Positions 8,175-15,682 of a stretch of 64,000 bases of DNA are shown one piece after another. The notes under the pieces are model-generated. The model did no database searches. It was not told the DNA's origin and saw nothing but the letters and a program-made list of their open reading frames with translations. The stretch comes from Streptomyces deccanensis (lineage in GTDB: Bacteria; Actinomycetota; Actinomycetes; Streptomycetales; Streptomycetaceae), in assembly GCF_022385335.1 (NCBI RefSeq), contig NZ_CP092431.1, forward strand, positions 6,758,001 to 6,822,000. The letters run 5' to 3'. A program made the translations under genes and the position numbers. How positions within the stretch are numbered: the first letter of the stretch is position 1; every line of letters starts with the position of its first letter.

Positions 8175-8933
8175 ATGGCGACCGGCAACCCCGAGGGCAA
8201 GAAGCAGCCACCCGAGGAGCAGCGGCTGGGGCCGGTGCTGCGCAGACGCGGTCAGGTCCAGGCGAGCACGACGGACCAGCGGCTGCTGGACGCCGGCGGC
8301 CCCTCCGACTGGGTCCACACGGATCCCTGGCGGGTCCTGCGCATCCAGTCGGAGTTCATCGAGGGCTTCGGCACCCTCGCCGAACTCCCGCCCGCGATCA
8401 GTGTCTTCGGCTCCGCCCGCACTCCCACCGACTCACCGGAGTACGAGGCGGGCGTCCGGCTCGGCCGCGGCCTGGTGGAGGCCGGCTTCGCCGTCATCAC
8501 CGGCGGCGGCCCGGGCGCGATGGAGGCGGCCAACAAGGGCGCCCTCGAAGCGGGCGGCACCTCCGTCGGCCTCGGCATCGAGCTCCCCTTCGAACAGGGC
8601 CTCAACCCCTACGTCGACATCGGCCTCAACTTCCGCTACTTCTTCGTCCGGAAGATGATGTTCGTCAAGTACGCCCAGGGCTTCGTGGTCCTCCCCGGCG
8701 GCCTCGGCACCCTCGACGAACTCTTCGAAGCCCTCACGCTCGTCCAGACCCAGAAGGTCACCCGCTTCCCCATCGTCCTCTTCGGCGAGTCCTACTGGAG
8801 CGGCCTGGTCGACTGGCTCACCAACACCCTCATCGCCCAGGGCAAGGCGGCGGAAAAGGACCTCACCCTCTTCCACGTCACGGACGACGTCGACGAGGCG
8901 GTGGCGTTGGTCTCGAAGGAGGCGGGCAGGTAG
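8175..8933 (+). CDS. LOG-family protein (TIGR00730 Rossmann fold; probable nucleotide 5'-monophosphate phosphoribohydrolase)
   Basis: 252 aa. It contains the two signature motifs of the Lonely Guy family, GGGPGAMEAANKGA and PGGLGTLDELFEALTLVQ, on a Rossmann-like fold. Members hydrolyse (cytokinin) riboside monophosphates to base plus ribose phosphate. The extra ~60-residue N-terminus (ending around the WRVLRIQSEFIEGF segment) is typical of the longer actinobacterial subgroup. The ATG is preceded by GGAGGGAGC, a good ribosome site. The natural substrate in this organism is unknown. It follows dapE by about 100 nt and may have its own promoter. Confidence 0.92.
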   Translation: MATGNPEGKKQPPEEQRLGPVLRRRGQVQASTTDQRLLDAGGPSDWVHTDPWRVLRIQSEFIEGFGTLAELPPAISVFGSARTPTDSPEYEAGVRLGRGLVEAGFAVITGGGPGAMEAANKGALEAGGTSVGLGIELPFEQGLNPYVDIGLNFRYFFVRKMMFVKYAQGFVVLPGGLGTLDELFEALTLVQTQKVTRFPIVLFGESYWSGLVDWLTNTLIAQGKAAEKDLTLFHVTDDVDEAVALVSKEAGR

Positions 8934-8937
8934 GACC

Positions 8938-9081
8938 GGGCTGTTCCCGCGCCCCGAAAAGGGGCGCGGGGAACTGCGCGAACGGGGTCCGGGGCGGAGC
9001 CCCGAAGTCTTTGACGCGGGGGTCGAAGGGGCGCGCAGCCCCTGCTGGATGGGACGGGTAGGGGCGGCGGGGGCGAAAAAA
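8938..9081. repeat. Dispersed intergenic repeat, copy 2, with terminator-like hairpin
   Basis: It begins with a hairpin (arms 8946-8955 and 8961-8970, loop GAAAA) and continues through GGGGAACTGCGCGA into a second module around 9020-9075 (GGGTCGAAGGGGC through GGATGGGACGGGTAGGGG). The second module recurs around 32052-32107. It lies between convergent LOG and folP genes. Confidence 0.7.
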
Positions 9082-9942
9082 CTAGGCGAGCCCCCGCCGG
9101 GCAACGGCAGGCCCCCGCCACCCCGCGATCGCCCCCACCATCTCCACCACCTGCCGAGTCTCAGCCACCTCATGCACCCGATACACCTGAGCCCCCAACC
9201 AGGCGGAAACCGCGGTCGTCGCCAGCGTCCCCACCACCCGCTCCTTCACGGGCCTGTCCAACGTCTCCCCCACGAAGTCCTTGTTGGACAGCGACACCAA
9301 CACCGGCCACCCCGTGGCGACCATCTCCCCGAGCCGCCGAGTCGCCTCCAGACTGTGCCGCGTGTTCTTCCCGAAGTCGTGCCCCGGATCGATCAGCACG
9401 GACTCCCGGGGCACCCCCAACGCCACCGCCCGCTCCGCCAGCCCCACGGTCACCCGCAGCACGTCGGCCATCACGTCGTCGTACTCGACCCGATGCGGCC
9501 GAGTACGCGGCTGAGCCCCACCCGCGTGCGTGCACACCAGCCCCACCCGATACCGCGCCGCGACCTCCGCGAGCCGGGGATCGACCCCGCCCCACGCGTC
9601 GTTCAGCAGATCCGCCCCCGCCTCGCACACGGCCTCACCGACCTCGTGCCGCCAGGTGTCGACGCTGATGATCACGTCGGGGAACCGCCGCCGCACCTCC
9701 GCGACGAACCCCACGGTCCGCCGCGCCTCCTCCGCCGCGGTCACCTCCTCACCGGGCCCGGCCTTCACCCCGCCGATGTCGATGATGGCCGCGCCGTCGG
9801 CGACCGCCTGCTCCACGCGCGCGAGCGCCGGCTCGTCACGGAAGGTGGCCCCCTGGTCGTAGAAGGAGTCCGGCGTCCGGTTCACGATCGCCATGATCAC
9901 CTGCTCGTGCGGGCCGAATTCCCGCTTGCCCAGCCTGAGCAT
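9082..9942 (-). CDS. folP: Dihydropteroate synthase
   Basis: A folate-pathway enzyme (286 aa) that joins p-aminobenzoate to dihydropterin pyrophosphate; it is the sulfonamide target. A TIM-barrel protein with the signature IMAIVNRTPDSFYDQGATF near the N-terminus, IDIGGVKAGPG, VDTWRHEVGEAVCEAGADLLND, and DPGHDFGKNTRHS. The C-terminus has VLVSLSNKDFVGETL and RVHEVAETRQVV. The VNRTPDSFYD wording and the presence of Lys rather than the classical Arg in some positions fit the FolP2-like actinobacterial subgroup as well, so whether this is the main DHPS needs comparison with a second genomic copy. The ATG at 9942 is preceded by GGGAGAGG. Confidence 0.9.
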   Translation of the reverse strand: MLRLGKREFGPHEQVIMAIVNRTPDSFYDQGATFRDEPALARVEQAVADGAAIIDIGGVKAGPGEEVTAAEEARRTVGFVAEVRRRFPDVIISVDTWRHEVGEAVCEAGADLLNDAWGGVDPRLAEVAARYRVGLVCTHAGGAQPRTRPHRVEYDDVMADVLRVTVGLAERAVALGVPRESVLIDPGHDFGKNTRHSLEATRRLGEMVATGWPVLVSLSNKDFVGETLDRPVKERVVGTLATTAVSAWLGAQVYRVHEVAETRQVVEMVGAIAGWRGPAVARRGLA

Positions 9943-10061
9943 CCGCTGTGACCTCTCCCAGTACGTGCCGTCGATCGCCGGGCCTGCCCGACCGCCTGCG
10001 ACCTTAACTGTCAGACTCGCATGGCACGATCGGAGCCGAACACACTCGAGGGGACCCAGCG

Positions 10062-10412
10062 ATGTTCATGTTCTTGTTCCTGGTCGTCGCGCTCGCCGTC
10101 GTGGTCGCCGCGGTGACGCTCGCGGTGGTCGGCGGCGGCGACCACGCGGTGCTGCCGGAGGCCGACGGCGAGCGGCTCCAGGACCCGCTGCCGGCGCACC
10201 GCCCGGTCAACCGCGCGGACGTCGAGGCGCTCCGCTTCCCGGTCGCCGTCCGCGGCTACCGCATGGTCGACGTCGACGACGTCCTCGGCCGCCTCAGCGC
10301 CGAGATCGCCGAGCGGGACGCCCGGATCGCCGACCTGGAGTCCGCGCTCGCGGGCGCCCGCGCGGCGGCCACGACCTCGCTGCACAAGCCGGAGGAGGGC
10401 GAGCACCGATGA
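10062..10412 (+). CDS. Small DivIVA-domain membrane protein
   Basis: 116 aa. One N-terminal transmembrane segment (MFMFLFLVVALAVVVAAVTLAVV) is followed by a short linker and a DivIVA-like helix-turn motif (RFPVAVRGYRMVDVDDVLGRL), then a coiled-coil-forming segment (AEIAERDARIADLESALAGA). DivIVA proteins bind curved membranes and organise polar growth, but this is far shorter than the main DivIVA and membrane-anchored, so its role is probably accessory. The stop overlaps the ATG of tag by 4 bp, giving a coupled pair. Confidence 0.85.
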   Translation: MFMFLFLVVALAVVVAAVTLAVVGGGDHAVLPEADGERLQDPLPAHRPVNRADVEALRFPVAVRGYRMVDVDDVLGRLSAEIAERDARIADLESALAGARAAATTSLHKPEEGEHR

Positions 10413-10999
10413 GCGACGGCACCGCCCTGCCCGGCTCCGACGGCGCGCCGCGCTGCCCCTGGGCCCTGTCCACGGAGGACTACGTCGCGTACCACGACGA
10501 GGAGTGGGGCCGCCCGGTCCACGGCGACGACGCGCTGTACGAGCGGCTCTGCCTGGAGGCCTTCCAGTCCGGCCTCTCCTGGATCACCATCCTGCGTCGC
10601 CGCGAGGGCTTCCGCGCCGCCTTCGCCGACTTCAAGATCGCCTCGGTCGCCCTGTTCACCGAGGCCGACCAGGAGCGTCTCCTCGCCGACCCCGGCATCA
10701 TCCGCAACCGCGCCAAGATCGAGGCGACGATCGCCAACGCCCGCGAGCTGTCGACCTGGTCCCCCGGCGAGCTGGACGAGCTGATCTGGTCCCACGCCCC
10801 GGACCCGACGACGCGCCCGGCCCCCGCCACCCTCGCGGACGTCCCGGCGGTCACCCCCGAGTCCACGGCCCTGTCCAAGGCCCTGAAGAAGCGAGGCATC
10901 CGCTTCGTCGGCCCCACGACGGCGTACGCCCTGATGCAGGCGTGCGGCCTGGTGAACGACCACCTGGAGACATGCGTCGCGAGAACGGCGTCCGCGTAG
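10409..10999 (+). CDS. tag: DNA-3-methyladenine glycosylase I
   Basis: A base-excision-repair enzyme (196 aa) removing 3-methyladenine from alkylated DNA. It has the diagnostic Tag N-terminus RCPWALSTEDYVAYHDEEWG, FQSGLSWITILRRREGFR, and the C-terminal NDHLETCVA. The zinc ligands of the family (Cys and His near the N-terminus, His and Cys near the C-terminus) are all present. The length is normal. The ATG lies in the stop codon of the DivIVA-like gene, preceded by GGAGGAGGG, so the frame reading upstream of 10409 should be ignored. Confidence 0.95.
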   Translation: MSDGTALPGSDGAPRCPWALSTEDYVAYHDEEWGRPVHGDDALYERLCLEAFQSGLSWITILRRREGFRAAFADFKIASVALFTEADQERLLADPGIIRNRAKIEATIANARELSTWSPGELDELIWSHAPDPTTRPAPATLADVPAVTPESTALSKALKKRGIRFVGPTTAYALMQACGLVNDHLETCVARTASA

Positions 11000-11040
11000 G
11001 AGCCTCCGCCTCCAAGGAGCGCGGGGGCCCGCGCGACCGG

Positions 11041-11129
11041 CCACGACGCGACGGGCCACGACGCGACGGGCCACGACGCGACGGGCCACGACGCGACGGG
11101 CCACGACAGGACCCGCCACGACCCGACCG
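11041..11129. repeat. Tandem repeat, 15-bp unit, about six copies
   Basis: Four perfect copies of CCACGACGCGACGGG (11041-11100) are followed by two diverged copies. It lies between the ends of convergent tag and the enoyl-CoA hydratase gene, so it is non-coding. The copy number is a natural strain-typing marker. Confidence 0.95.
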
Positions 11130-11171
11130 TCGGCTACCCCACGACCTCCGACCGCCGCATCCGGCGAAGCG

Positions 11172-11963
11172 TCACCGGCCCAAGTACTCCGGGGTCTCCT
11201 TGTTCACGAAGGCCCGCACGGCGATCTGGTGGTCCTCCGAGGCCCCCGCCCGGGTCTGGAGCTCGTCCTCCTTCTCCAGCGTCTCGGCCAGCGAGTGGGT
11301 GAACCCGTACGCGACGGCCTCCTTGATCGCCGCGTACGCCACGGTCGGCCCCGAGGCCAGCATCCGTGCCACCTCCTCGGCGGCGGTGTGCAGCGAGGCC
11401 GCCGGAACGATCCGGTTCGCGATCCCCAGGTCGTACGCCTCCTGCGCCTTGATGCTGCGCGGGAACAGCAGCAGATCGGCGGCCCGGCCGGGGCCGATCA
11501 CCCGCGGCAGGGTCCACGACACCCCGGAATCGGCTGTGAGCGCCACCCCGGCGAACGAGGTGTTGAAGGAGGCCGTGTCGGCGACCACCCGGTAGTCCGC
11601 CGCGAGCGCGAAGCCCAGGCCGGCACCGGCCGCGACCCCGTTCACCCCGGCCACCACGGGCTTCGCCATGCTCGTGAGGGCCCGCACCACGGGGTTGTAG
11701 TGCTCCTTGACCGTGCTCATGACCTGCCCCGAGCCCTCGACCAGCAGCCCGATGTGCTCCTTGAGGTCCTGGCCCACACAGAACGCCCGGTCTCCCGCTG
11801 CCGTCAGCAGCACCGCCCGCACCGCGTCGTCCCCGGCGGCCTCCTCCACGGCCTCCCGCAGCGCGACCTTCGTCGCGATGTTCAGCGCGTTCATCGCCTC
11901 GGGGCGGTTCAGCGTGATCGTCGCGAGTCCGTCGCGCACCTCGTAGAGCACGGTGTCGGCCAT
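11172..11963 (-). CDS. Enoyl-CoA hydratase/isomerase family protein
   Basis: A crotonase-fold enzyme (263 aa) acting on an acyl-CoA thioester. Motifs include ATITLNRPEAMNALN, the oxyanion-hole region around AGDRAFCVGQDLKEH, and VAGVNGVAAGAGLGFALAADYRV. The second catalytic Glu position typical of true hydratases is not obvious (FNTSFAGVALTADSGVSW occupies it), and the pattern with Asp at ALTADSG resembles PaaG/PaaB-like isomerases. I therefore keep the family name. A perfect 16-bp palindromic operator candidate lies 35 nt upstream of the ATG, suggesting control by a TetR-type repressor. Confidence 0.9.
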   Translation of the reverse strand: MADTVLYEVRDGLATITLNRPEAMNALNIATKVALREAVEEAAGDDAVRAVLLTAAGDRAFCVGQDLKEHIGLLVEGSGQVMSTVKEHYNPVVRALTSMAKPVVAGVNGVAAGAGLGFALAADYRVVADTASFNTSFAGVALTADSGVSWTLPRVIGPGRAADLLLFPRSIKAQEAYDLGIANRIVPAASLHTAAEEVARMLASGPTVAYAAIKEAVAYGFTHSLAETLEKEDELQTRAGASEDHQIAVRAFVNKETPEYLGR

Positions 11964-11997
11964 GGCGGTTCCCCTCCGGTGTCGCTTCGGCAGGAGA

Positions 11998-12013
11998 CGT
12001 ACTGGTCAGTACG
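11998..12013. promoter_or_regulatory. Palindromic operator candidate upstream of the enoyl-CoA hydratase gene
   Basis: CGTACTG-GT-CAGTACG is a perfect inverted repeat with 7-bp arms and a 2-bp centre. Size and position (35 nt before the ATG at 11963) fit a TetR-family operator. The cognate regulator is not adjacent. Confidence 0.5.
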
Positions 12014-12198
12014 CCCTCGTCACAGCACAGCATGGCGGAGTTCCCGGGCGACGGCCGGGCCCGGACGTGTGACCTGCGTCAAAGAATCACCAATGGGCGA
12101 GCGCCCACCCGGGACCGTGCGGTGGCGCAGTATCGCAGTCACACCGCCGAATTGGGTGGTTTTGCTCGCGCGCGTTGCCCAAGCGATGCCGACCGATG

Positions 12199-12229
12199 TT
12201 GGTCATCGGGTCATGAGATGCGGGATAAT
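12199..12229 (+). promoter_or_regulatory. Candidate housekeeping promoter for the DUF3117 gene
   Basis: TTGGTC (12199-12204) and GATAAT (12224-12229), with a 19-nt spacer, about 110 nt before the DUF3117 ATG. The whole 378-nt gap 11964-12341 otherwise holds no convincing gene. Confidence 0.45.
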
Positions 12230-12341
12230 GGCCTGGAAGCAATGTGTTCGATGCCGGTGTCGCGTGTCCCCAGGTGGGCCCGCGCCTGCCCTCCCGGGCC
12301 GTCGGCTTGGCGATGAGCTGGTTTCAGGAAGGGGTACGAGC

Positions 12342-12509
12342 ATGGCGGCCATGAAGCCGCGGACGGGCGATGGCCCGCTCGAGGTGACCAAGGAGGGGCG
12401 GGGCATCGTCATGCGCGTTCCGCTCGAAGGCGGCGGTCGGCTCGTCGTCGAGCTGACCCCTGACGAGGCCGACGCCCTCGGAGATGCCCTCAAGAAGGTC
12501 GTCGGCTGA
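12342..12509 (+). CDS. DUF3117 protein
   Basis: A 55-aa protein (MAAMKPRTGDGPLEVTKEGR start, ending ADALGDALKKVVG) that matches the very conserved small DUF3117 family of actinobacteria over its whole length. It is compact, alpha/beta and cytoplasmic; the function is unknown. The ATG at 12342 is preceded by AGGAAGGGG with about 9 nt spacing. A perfect hairpin terminator follows 28 nt after the stop, so it is probably monocistronic and well expressed from the promoter upstream. Confidence 0.93.
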   Translation: MAAMKPRTGDGPLEVTKEGRGIVMRVPLEGGGRLVVELTPDEADALGDALKKVVG

Positions 12510-12537
12510 CGCGCGTAGCGACCATACCCTTTCAGTT

Positions 12538-12571
12538 GCCCCGGCACCGCCGCACCCGGCGGTGCCGGGGC
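12538..12571. terminator. Bidirectional terminator after DUF3117
   Basis: 14-bp perfect arms (12538-12551 and 12558-12571) and a 6-nt loop, between convergent DUF3117 and O-methyltransferase genes. Confidence 0.9.
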
Positions 12572-12638
12572 GCTGTGGTACCAGGGGCGTGATCGGGCGA
12601 CGACGGCCGCGCCGGGCGCTCGGATCGCGGGTGGCCGC

Positions 12639-13271
12639 TCAGCGCTTGACCGCGCACAGCAGGCCGTCGCCCACCGGGAGCAGTGACGGCACCAGCTCGG
12701 GGCTCTCCCGGACCGTGCGCAGCAGCTCCCGCAGGCGTATGACCTCGGTGGGCTGGGGGTTGGAGTCCACCGTCCGGCCACTGGCGAAGACACCCTCGAA
12801 GGCCACGAGGCCACCGGGCCTGAGCAGGCGCAACGATTCAGCGAGGTAGTCCAGGCACTCCAGCCGGTCGCCGTCGCAGAAGACCAGGTCGTACCCGGCG
12901 TCCGCGAGCCGCGGCAGCACGTCCAGGGCATGGCCCGGGATGAAGCGCGCGCGGTTGCTGGCGAAGCCGGCCGCGCGGAACGCCTGCCGGGCGAACTGCT
13001 GGTGCTCCGGCTCCGGATCCACGGTGGTCAGCACCCCGTCGGGCCGCATGCCGTGCAGCAGATGGATCCCGGAGACACCGGTCCCGGTCCCGATCTCCGC
13101 CACCGCCTTCGCGTCCACGGTGGCGGCGAGCACCCGCAGCGCGGCGCCCGTGCCGGGCGACACCGAGCGCAGCCCTGCCTCCCGGGCCCGTTCCCGGGCC
13201 CAGCGCAGCGCGTCGTCCTCGGCGACAAAGGCGTCGGCGAACGCCCAGCTCGTCAGCCGGTTGCCGGTAAT
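12639..13271 (-). CDS. O-methyltransferase (SAM-dependent, class I), probable ATT start
   Basis: About 210 aa. The SAM-binding motif I is VAEIGTGTGVSGIHLL, followed by LTTVDPEPEHQQFARQAF and the metal/SAM Asp in YDLVFCDGDR, as in the caffeoyl-CoA/catechol O-methyltransferase fold. The substrate is unknown. The reading frame has no ATG, GTG or TTG upstream of GTG 13163, yet the sequence between 13163 and 13271 (ITGNRLTSWAFADAFV, then the R-x-R helix and SVSPGTGAA) is protein-like and belongs to the conserved N-terminal helix of the family. AAGGAG lies 6 nt before an ATT at 13271, so I take ATT as the start; GTG 13163 is the conventional alternative. It diverges from sigE. Confidence 0.85.
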   Translation of the reverse strand: MTGNRLTSWAFADAFVAEDDALRWARERAREAGLRSVSPGTGAALRVLAATVDAKAVAEIGTGTGVSGIHLLHGMRPDGVLTTVDPEPEHQQFARQAFRAAGFASNRARFIPGHALDVLPRLADAGYDLVFCDGDRLECLDYLAESLRLLRPGGLVAFEGVFASGRTVDSNPQPTEVIRLRELLRTVRESPELVPSLLPVGDGLLCAVKR

Positions 13272-13327
13272 GACCCTCTCCTTATGTCCCCGTGGTTGCC
13301 TGGGCGTGACTGTATCCGTTGCCGTCG

Positions 13328-13353
13328 GGAACCTGCTGATGGGACCGGTCGTT
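13328..13353 (+). promoter_or_regulatory. Candidate ECF-type (SigE autoregulatory) promoter
   Basis: GGAAC at 13328-13332 and CGTT at 13350-13353, separated by 17 nt, match the GGAAC/GTT pattern of stress ECF sigma promoters. It is about 185 nt before the favoured sigE start and just before an alternative GTG at 13365. An AT-rich block at 13493-13515 may hold a second promoter. Confidence 0.5.
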
Positions 13354-13538
13354 TAAAGGGATGAGTGAGTGACGGGGGCCGCGACGGGGGGCACGGGATG
13401 GATCGGTCCGACGAGCAGGAGCGCGCATCGACGCGGCTGCTGACCAAGCCACAGGGGCCGCATCAGCCTGACGAGCCCCGTCGGCCCGCATCAATTTCTT
13501 ATAAAACCGCTTATCCGGAGCTAACGGGCGAGGTGGCT

Positions 13539-14327
13539 ATGGTAGGGGCTCCACTGGACACCACCAGAGCCGACAGGGGAGGTGCGGCCGCGCCCGCGGA
13601 TCGGGGAGGAGTGCTGCGGCGCTTTCTCGGATCGGCAAGCAGGCCGAAATCCGTGAACGACACCGCTGACCACAGCCACGCCGACGCTCCCGCCACGGGC
13701 GGAGTACAGACCGCGACCTTCACCACGGACGCGCACGCACAGGCGTGGACTCCGCCCACCTGGGAGGAGATCGTCAGCACCCACAGCGGCCGCGTCTACC
13801 GCCTCGCCTACCGTCTGACCGGCAACCAGCACGACGCCGAGGACCTCACCCAGGAGGTCTTCGTCCGCGTCTTCCGTTCCCTGTCGACCTACACCCCCGG
13901 CACCTTCGAGGGCTGGCTGCACCGCATCACGACCAACCTCTTCCTGGACATGGTCCGGCGCAAGCAGCGCATCCGCTTCGACGCCCTCGGGGACGACGCG
14001 GCCGAGCGCCTGCCCAGCCGCGAGCCCACCCCGCAGCAGATCTTCAATGACGCCCACTTCGACGCCGACGTCCAGCAGGCCCTCGACACCCTGGCGCCCG
14101 AGTTCCGCGCCGCCGTCGTCCTGTGCGACATCGAAGGACTGTCGTACGAGGAGATCGCCGCGACCCTGGGCGTCAAGCTCGGCACGGTCCGCTCCCGTAT
14201 CCACCGCGGCCGCTCCCAGCTCCGCAAGGCCCTCGCACACCGCTCCCCGGAGGCCCGGGCCGAGCAGCGCCGCGGGTTCACGGTGCCCCGGGTGGCCGTG
14301 CTGGGAGGAGGGGGCGCGACCGCGTGA
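13539..14327 (+). CDS. sigE: ECF RNA polymerase sigma factor, SigE-like
   Basis: A group 4 sigma factor of 262 aa from ATG 13539. Region 2 spans about residues 75-150 ([40 protein letters not shown]), and region 4 about 185-240 ([39 protein letters not shown]). The long N-terminus and the gene order sigma, zinc anti-sigma, HtrA, TatB match the mycobacterial SigE envelope-stress locus. ATG 13539 has GAGGTGG just upstream; GTG 13365 in the same frame would give a 320-aa form. The stop overlaps the anti-sigma GTG (GTGA), ensuring coupled synthesis. This is not the cell-wall SigE of S. coelicolor with the same symbol. Confidence 0.92.
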   Translation: MVGAPLDTTRADRGGAAAPADRGGVLRRFLGSASRPKSVNDTADHSHADAPATGGVQTATFTTDAHAQAWTPPTWEEIVSTHSGRVYRLAYRLTGNQHDAEDLTQEVFVRVFRSLSTYTPGTFEGWLHRITTNLFLDMVRRKQRIRFDALGDDAAERLPSREPTPQQIFNDAHFDADVQQALDTLAPEFRAAVVLCDIEGLSYEEIAATLGVKLGTVRSRIHRGRSQLRKALAHRSPEARAEQRRGFTVPRVAVLGGGGATA

Positions 14328-15535
14328 GTGGATCCCGTCCTACGCCTGCCGAGCAGCACTTGGGAGACCGTCTCTCCGCCCTCGTCGACGGAGAACTCGG
14401 TCATGAGGCGCGTGACCGCGTCCTGGCACATCTCGCCACCTGCGCGAAGTGCAAGTCCGAGGCGGACGAGCAGCGCCGCCTGAAGAACGTCTTCGCGGAG
14501 GCCGCTCCTCCACCTCCCTCCGAGAGCTTCCTGGCCCGTCTCCAGATGCTCCCGGCGGGCGGCGACAGCGACGGCGGCTCACCGCTGCCCGGCGGCTTCG
14601 GCGGAAGACTCGGGGGTACGGCCGGTGGACCGGGCCTGCCCGGTGACCCCTCCGCCTCCCGGGACTTCGCCGACTTCGGTGTCTTCGGCTCCGGCGACTC
14701 CTTCGGATACATCCCGTCGGGACCACACGGCGGCGCGCTGACGCCGTCGGAGGGCCGCGGGCTGCTCGGCGGCGGCCGAGGAGCGTCCGGCGGCCGTGGG
14801 TTCCTCGGTGACCGTGGCTTCCTGAGCGGCCGTGGCTTCCTCGGCGACCGGGGCGCGCTCGGCGACCGTGGCTTCCTCGGTGGCGGACGCGGCCTCTCCG
14901 GCGGCGGAGACGACCGTCCGGACCGGAGGGAGAGATCCGCCGACGACAGAGACGGCCGAGGGGTCACGGGCGACCGGGGCTTTCGGATCCACGACGTGAG
15001 CCGACAGGAGGCCGAGCGTTCGGCCTCGCGCGGCATGCGGTTCGCCTTCGTGGCGGCGGGCGCCGTGTCTCTGGCCGCGATCGCCCTCGGCGGCGTGACC
15101 AACGGCATGCCCGCCGAGACGGCGGACGCCCGCGGCGGTTCCGGTGCCGGCAGCAACGTCACCCCGCTGCGGACCCAGGCCTCGGGCACGGTTCCGACGC
15201 CCGAGGCACAGCGCCGCCGGGGAGCCGTCGGACCCCTGCTCGGACAGGGCCAGCAGTCCCTGGGGCAGGTGCCCGTCGCCCCGACGGAGATCGCCGCACC
15301 CCTGCTGCCCGGCATCCCCGCTCCGGCCGGCCAGGACCGTGAGTCCGTACACCCGCTGACCGCCCCCGTGTTGGCCGGTGCCGCCGTCATGTCGCCGCTC
15401 ATACGTCCGCTCACCGCCGCGCCGCCTCTGCAGCTGACCGACTGGTCCCCGGCCCCCGACCTCGCGGGACCGGGCCTGCTGACGGCCCCCGACACCACCT
15501 CGTCCCCCACACCCACCTCGCCCGTCCTCCGCTGA
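14324..15535 (+). CDS. Zinc-binding anti-sigma factor, membrane-anchored (RseA-like)
   Basis: 403 aa. The N-terminal ZAS/zf-HC2 domain (about 1-65) has H36, C40 and C43 in [10 protein letters not shown], the HxxxCxxC zinc motif that clamps ECF sigma factors. It starts at GTG 14324 inside the sigma stop codon. A low-complexity linker follows, with repeated [13 protein letters not shown] units (about residues 140-190), then one transmembrane helix near 237-258 ([19 protein letters not shown]) and a Pro/Ala-rich extracytoplasmic tail. The topology suggests that cleavage of the exported part releases the sigma factor. The Gly-rich linker is longer than in mycobacterial RseA. Confidence 0.9.
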   Translation: MSGSRPTPAEQHLGDRLSALVDGELGHEARDRVLAHLATCAKCKSEADEQRRLKNVFAEAAPPPPSESFLARLQMLPAGGDSDGGSPLPGGFGGRLGGTAGGPGLPGDPSASRDFADFGVFGSGDSFGYIPSGPHGGALTPSEGRGLLGGGRGASGGRGFLGDRGFLSGRGFLGDRGALGDRGFLGGGRGLSGGGDDRPDRRERSADDRDGRGVTGDRGFRIHDVSRQEAERSASRGMRFAFVAAGAVSLAAIALGGVTNGMPAETADARGGSGAGSNVTPLRTQASGTVPTPEAQRRRGAVGPLLGQGQQSLGQVPVAPTEIAAPLLPGIPAPAGQDRESVHPLTAPVLAGAAVMSPLIRPLTAAPPLQLTDWSPAPDLAGPGLLTAPDTTSSPTPTSPVLR

Positions 15536-15682
15536 CCCCGAGTTCTGCGCGCCGGCCCGCGAACCTGGTTGAATCCAGAGTGGGCCGTGTCCGCTCGGGC
15601 CGGTTCCGGCCCGCGGCACTCGGCGAACGGTGGGCGGCGGGCCGGTCCTTGGGACAGGCCCCAGGTGTGGGGCGGGGAGAAC

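Noticed and set aside
12032..12316. 94-codon plus-strand frame upstream of DUF3117
   Set aside because: No ribosome site, no coding bias, and a likely promoter lies within it.
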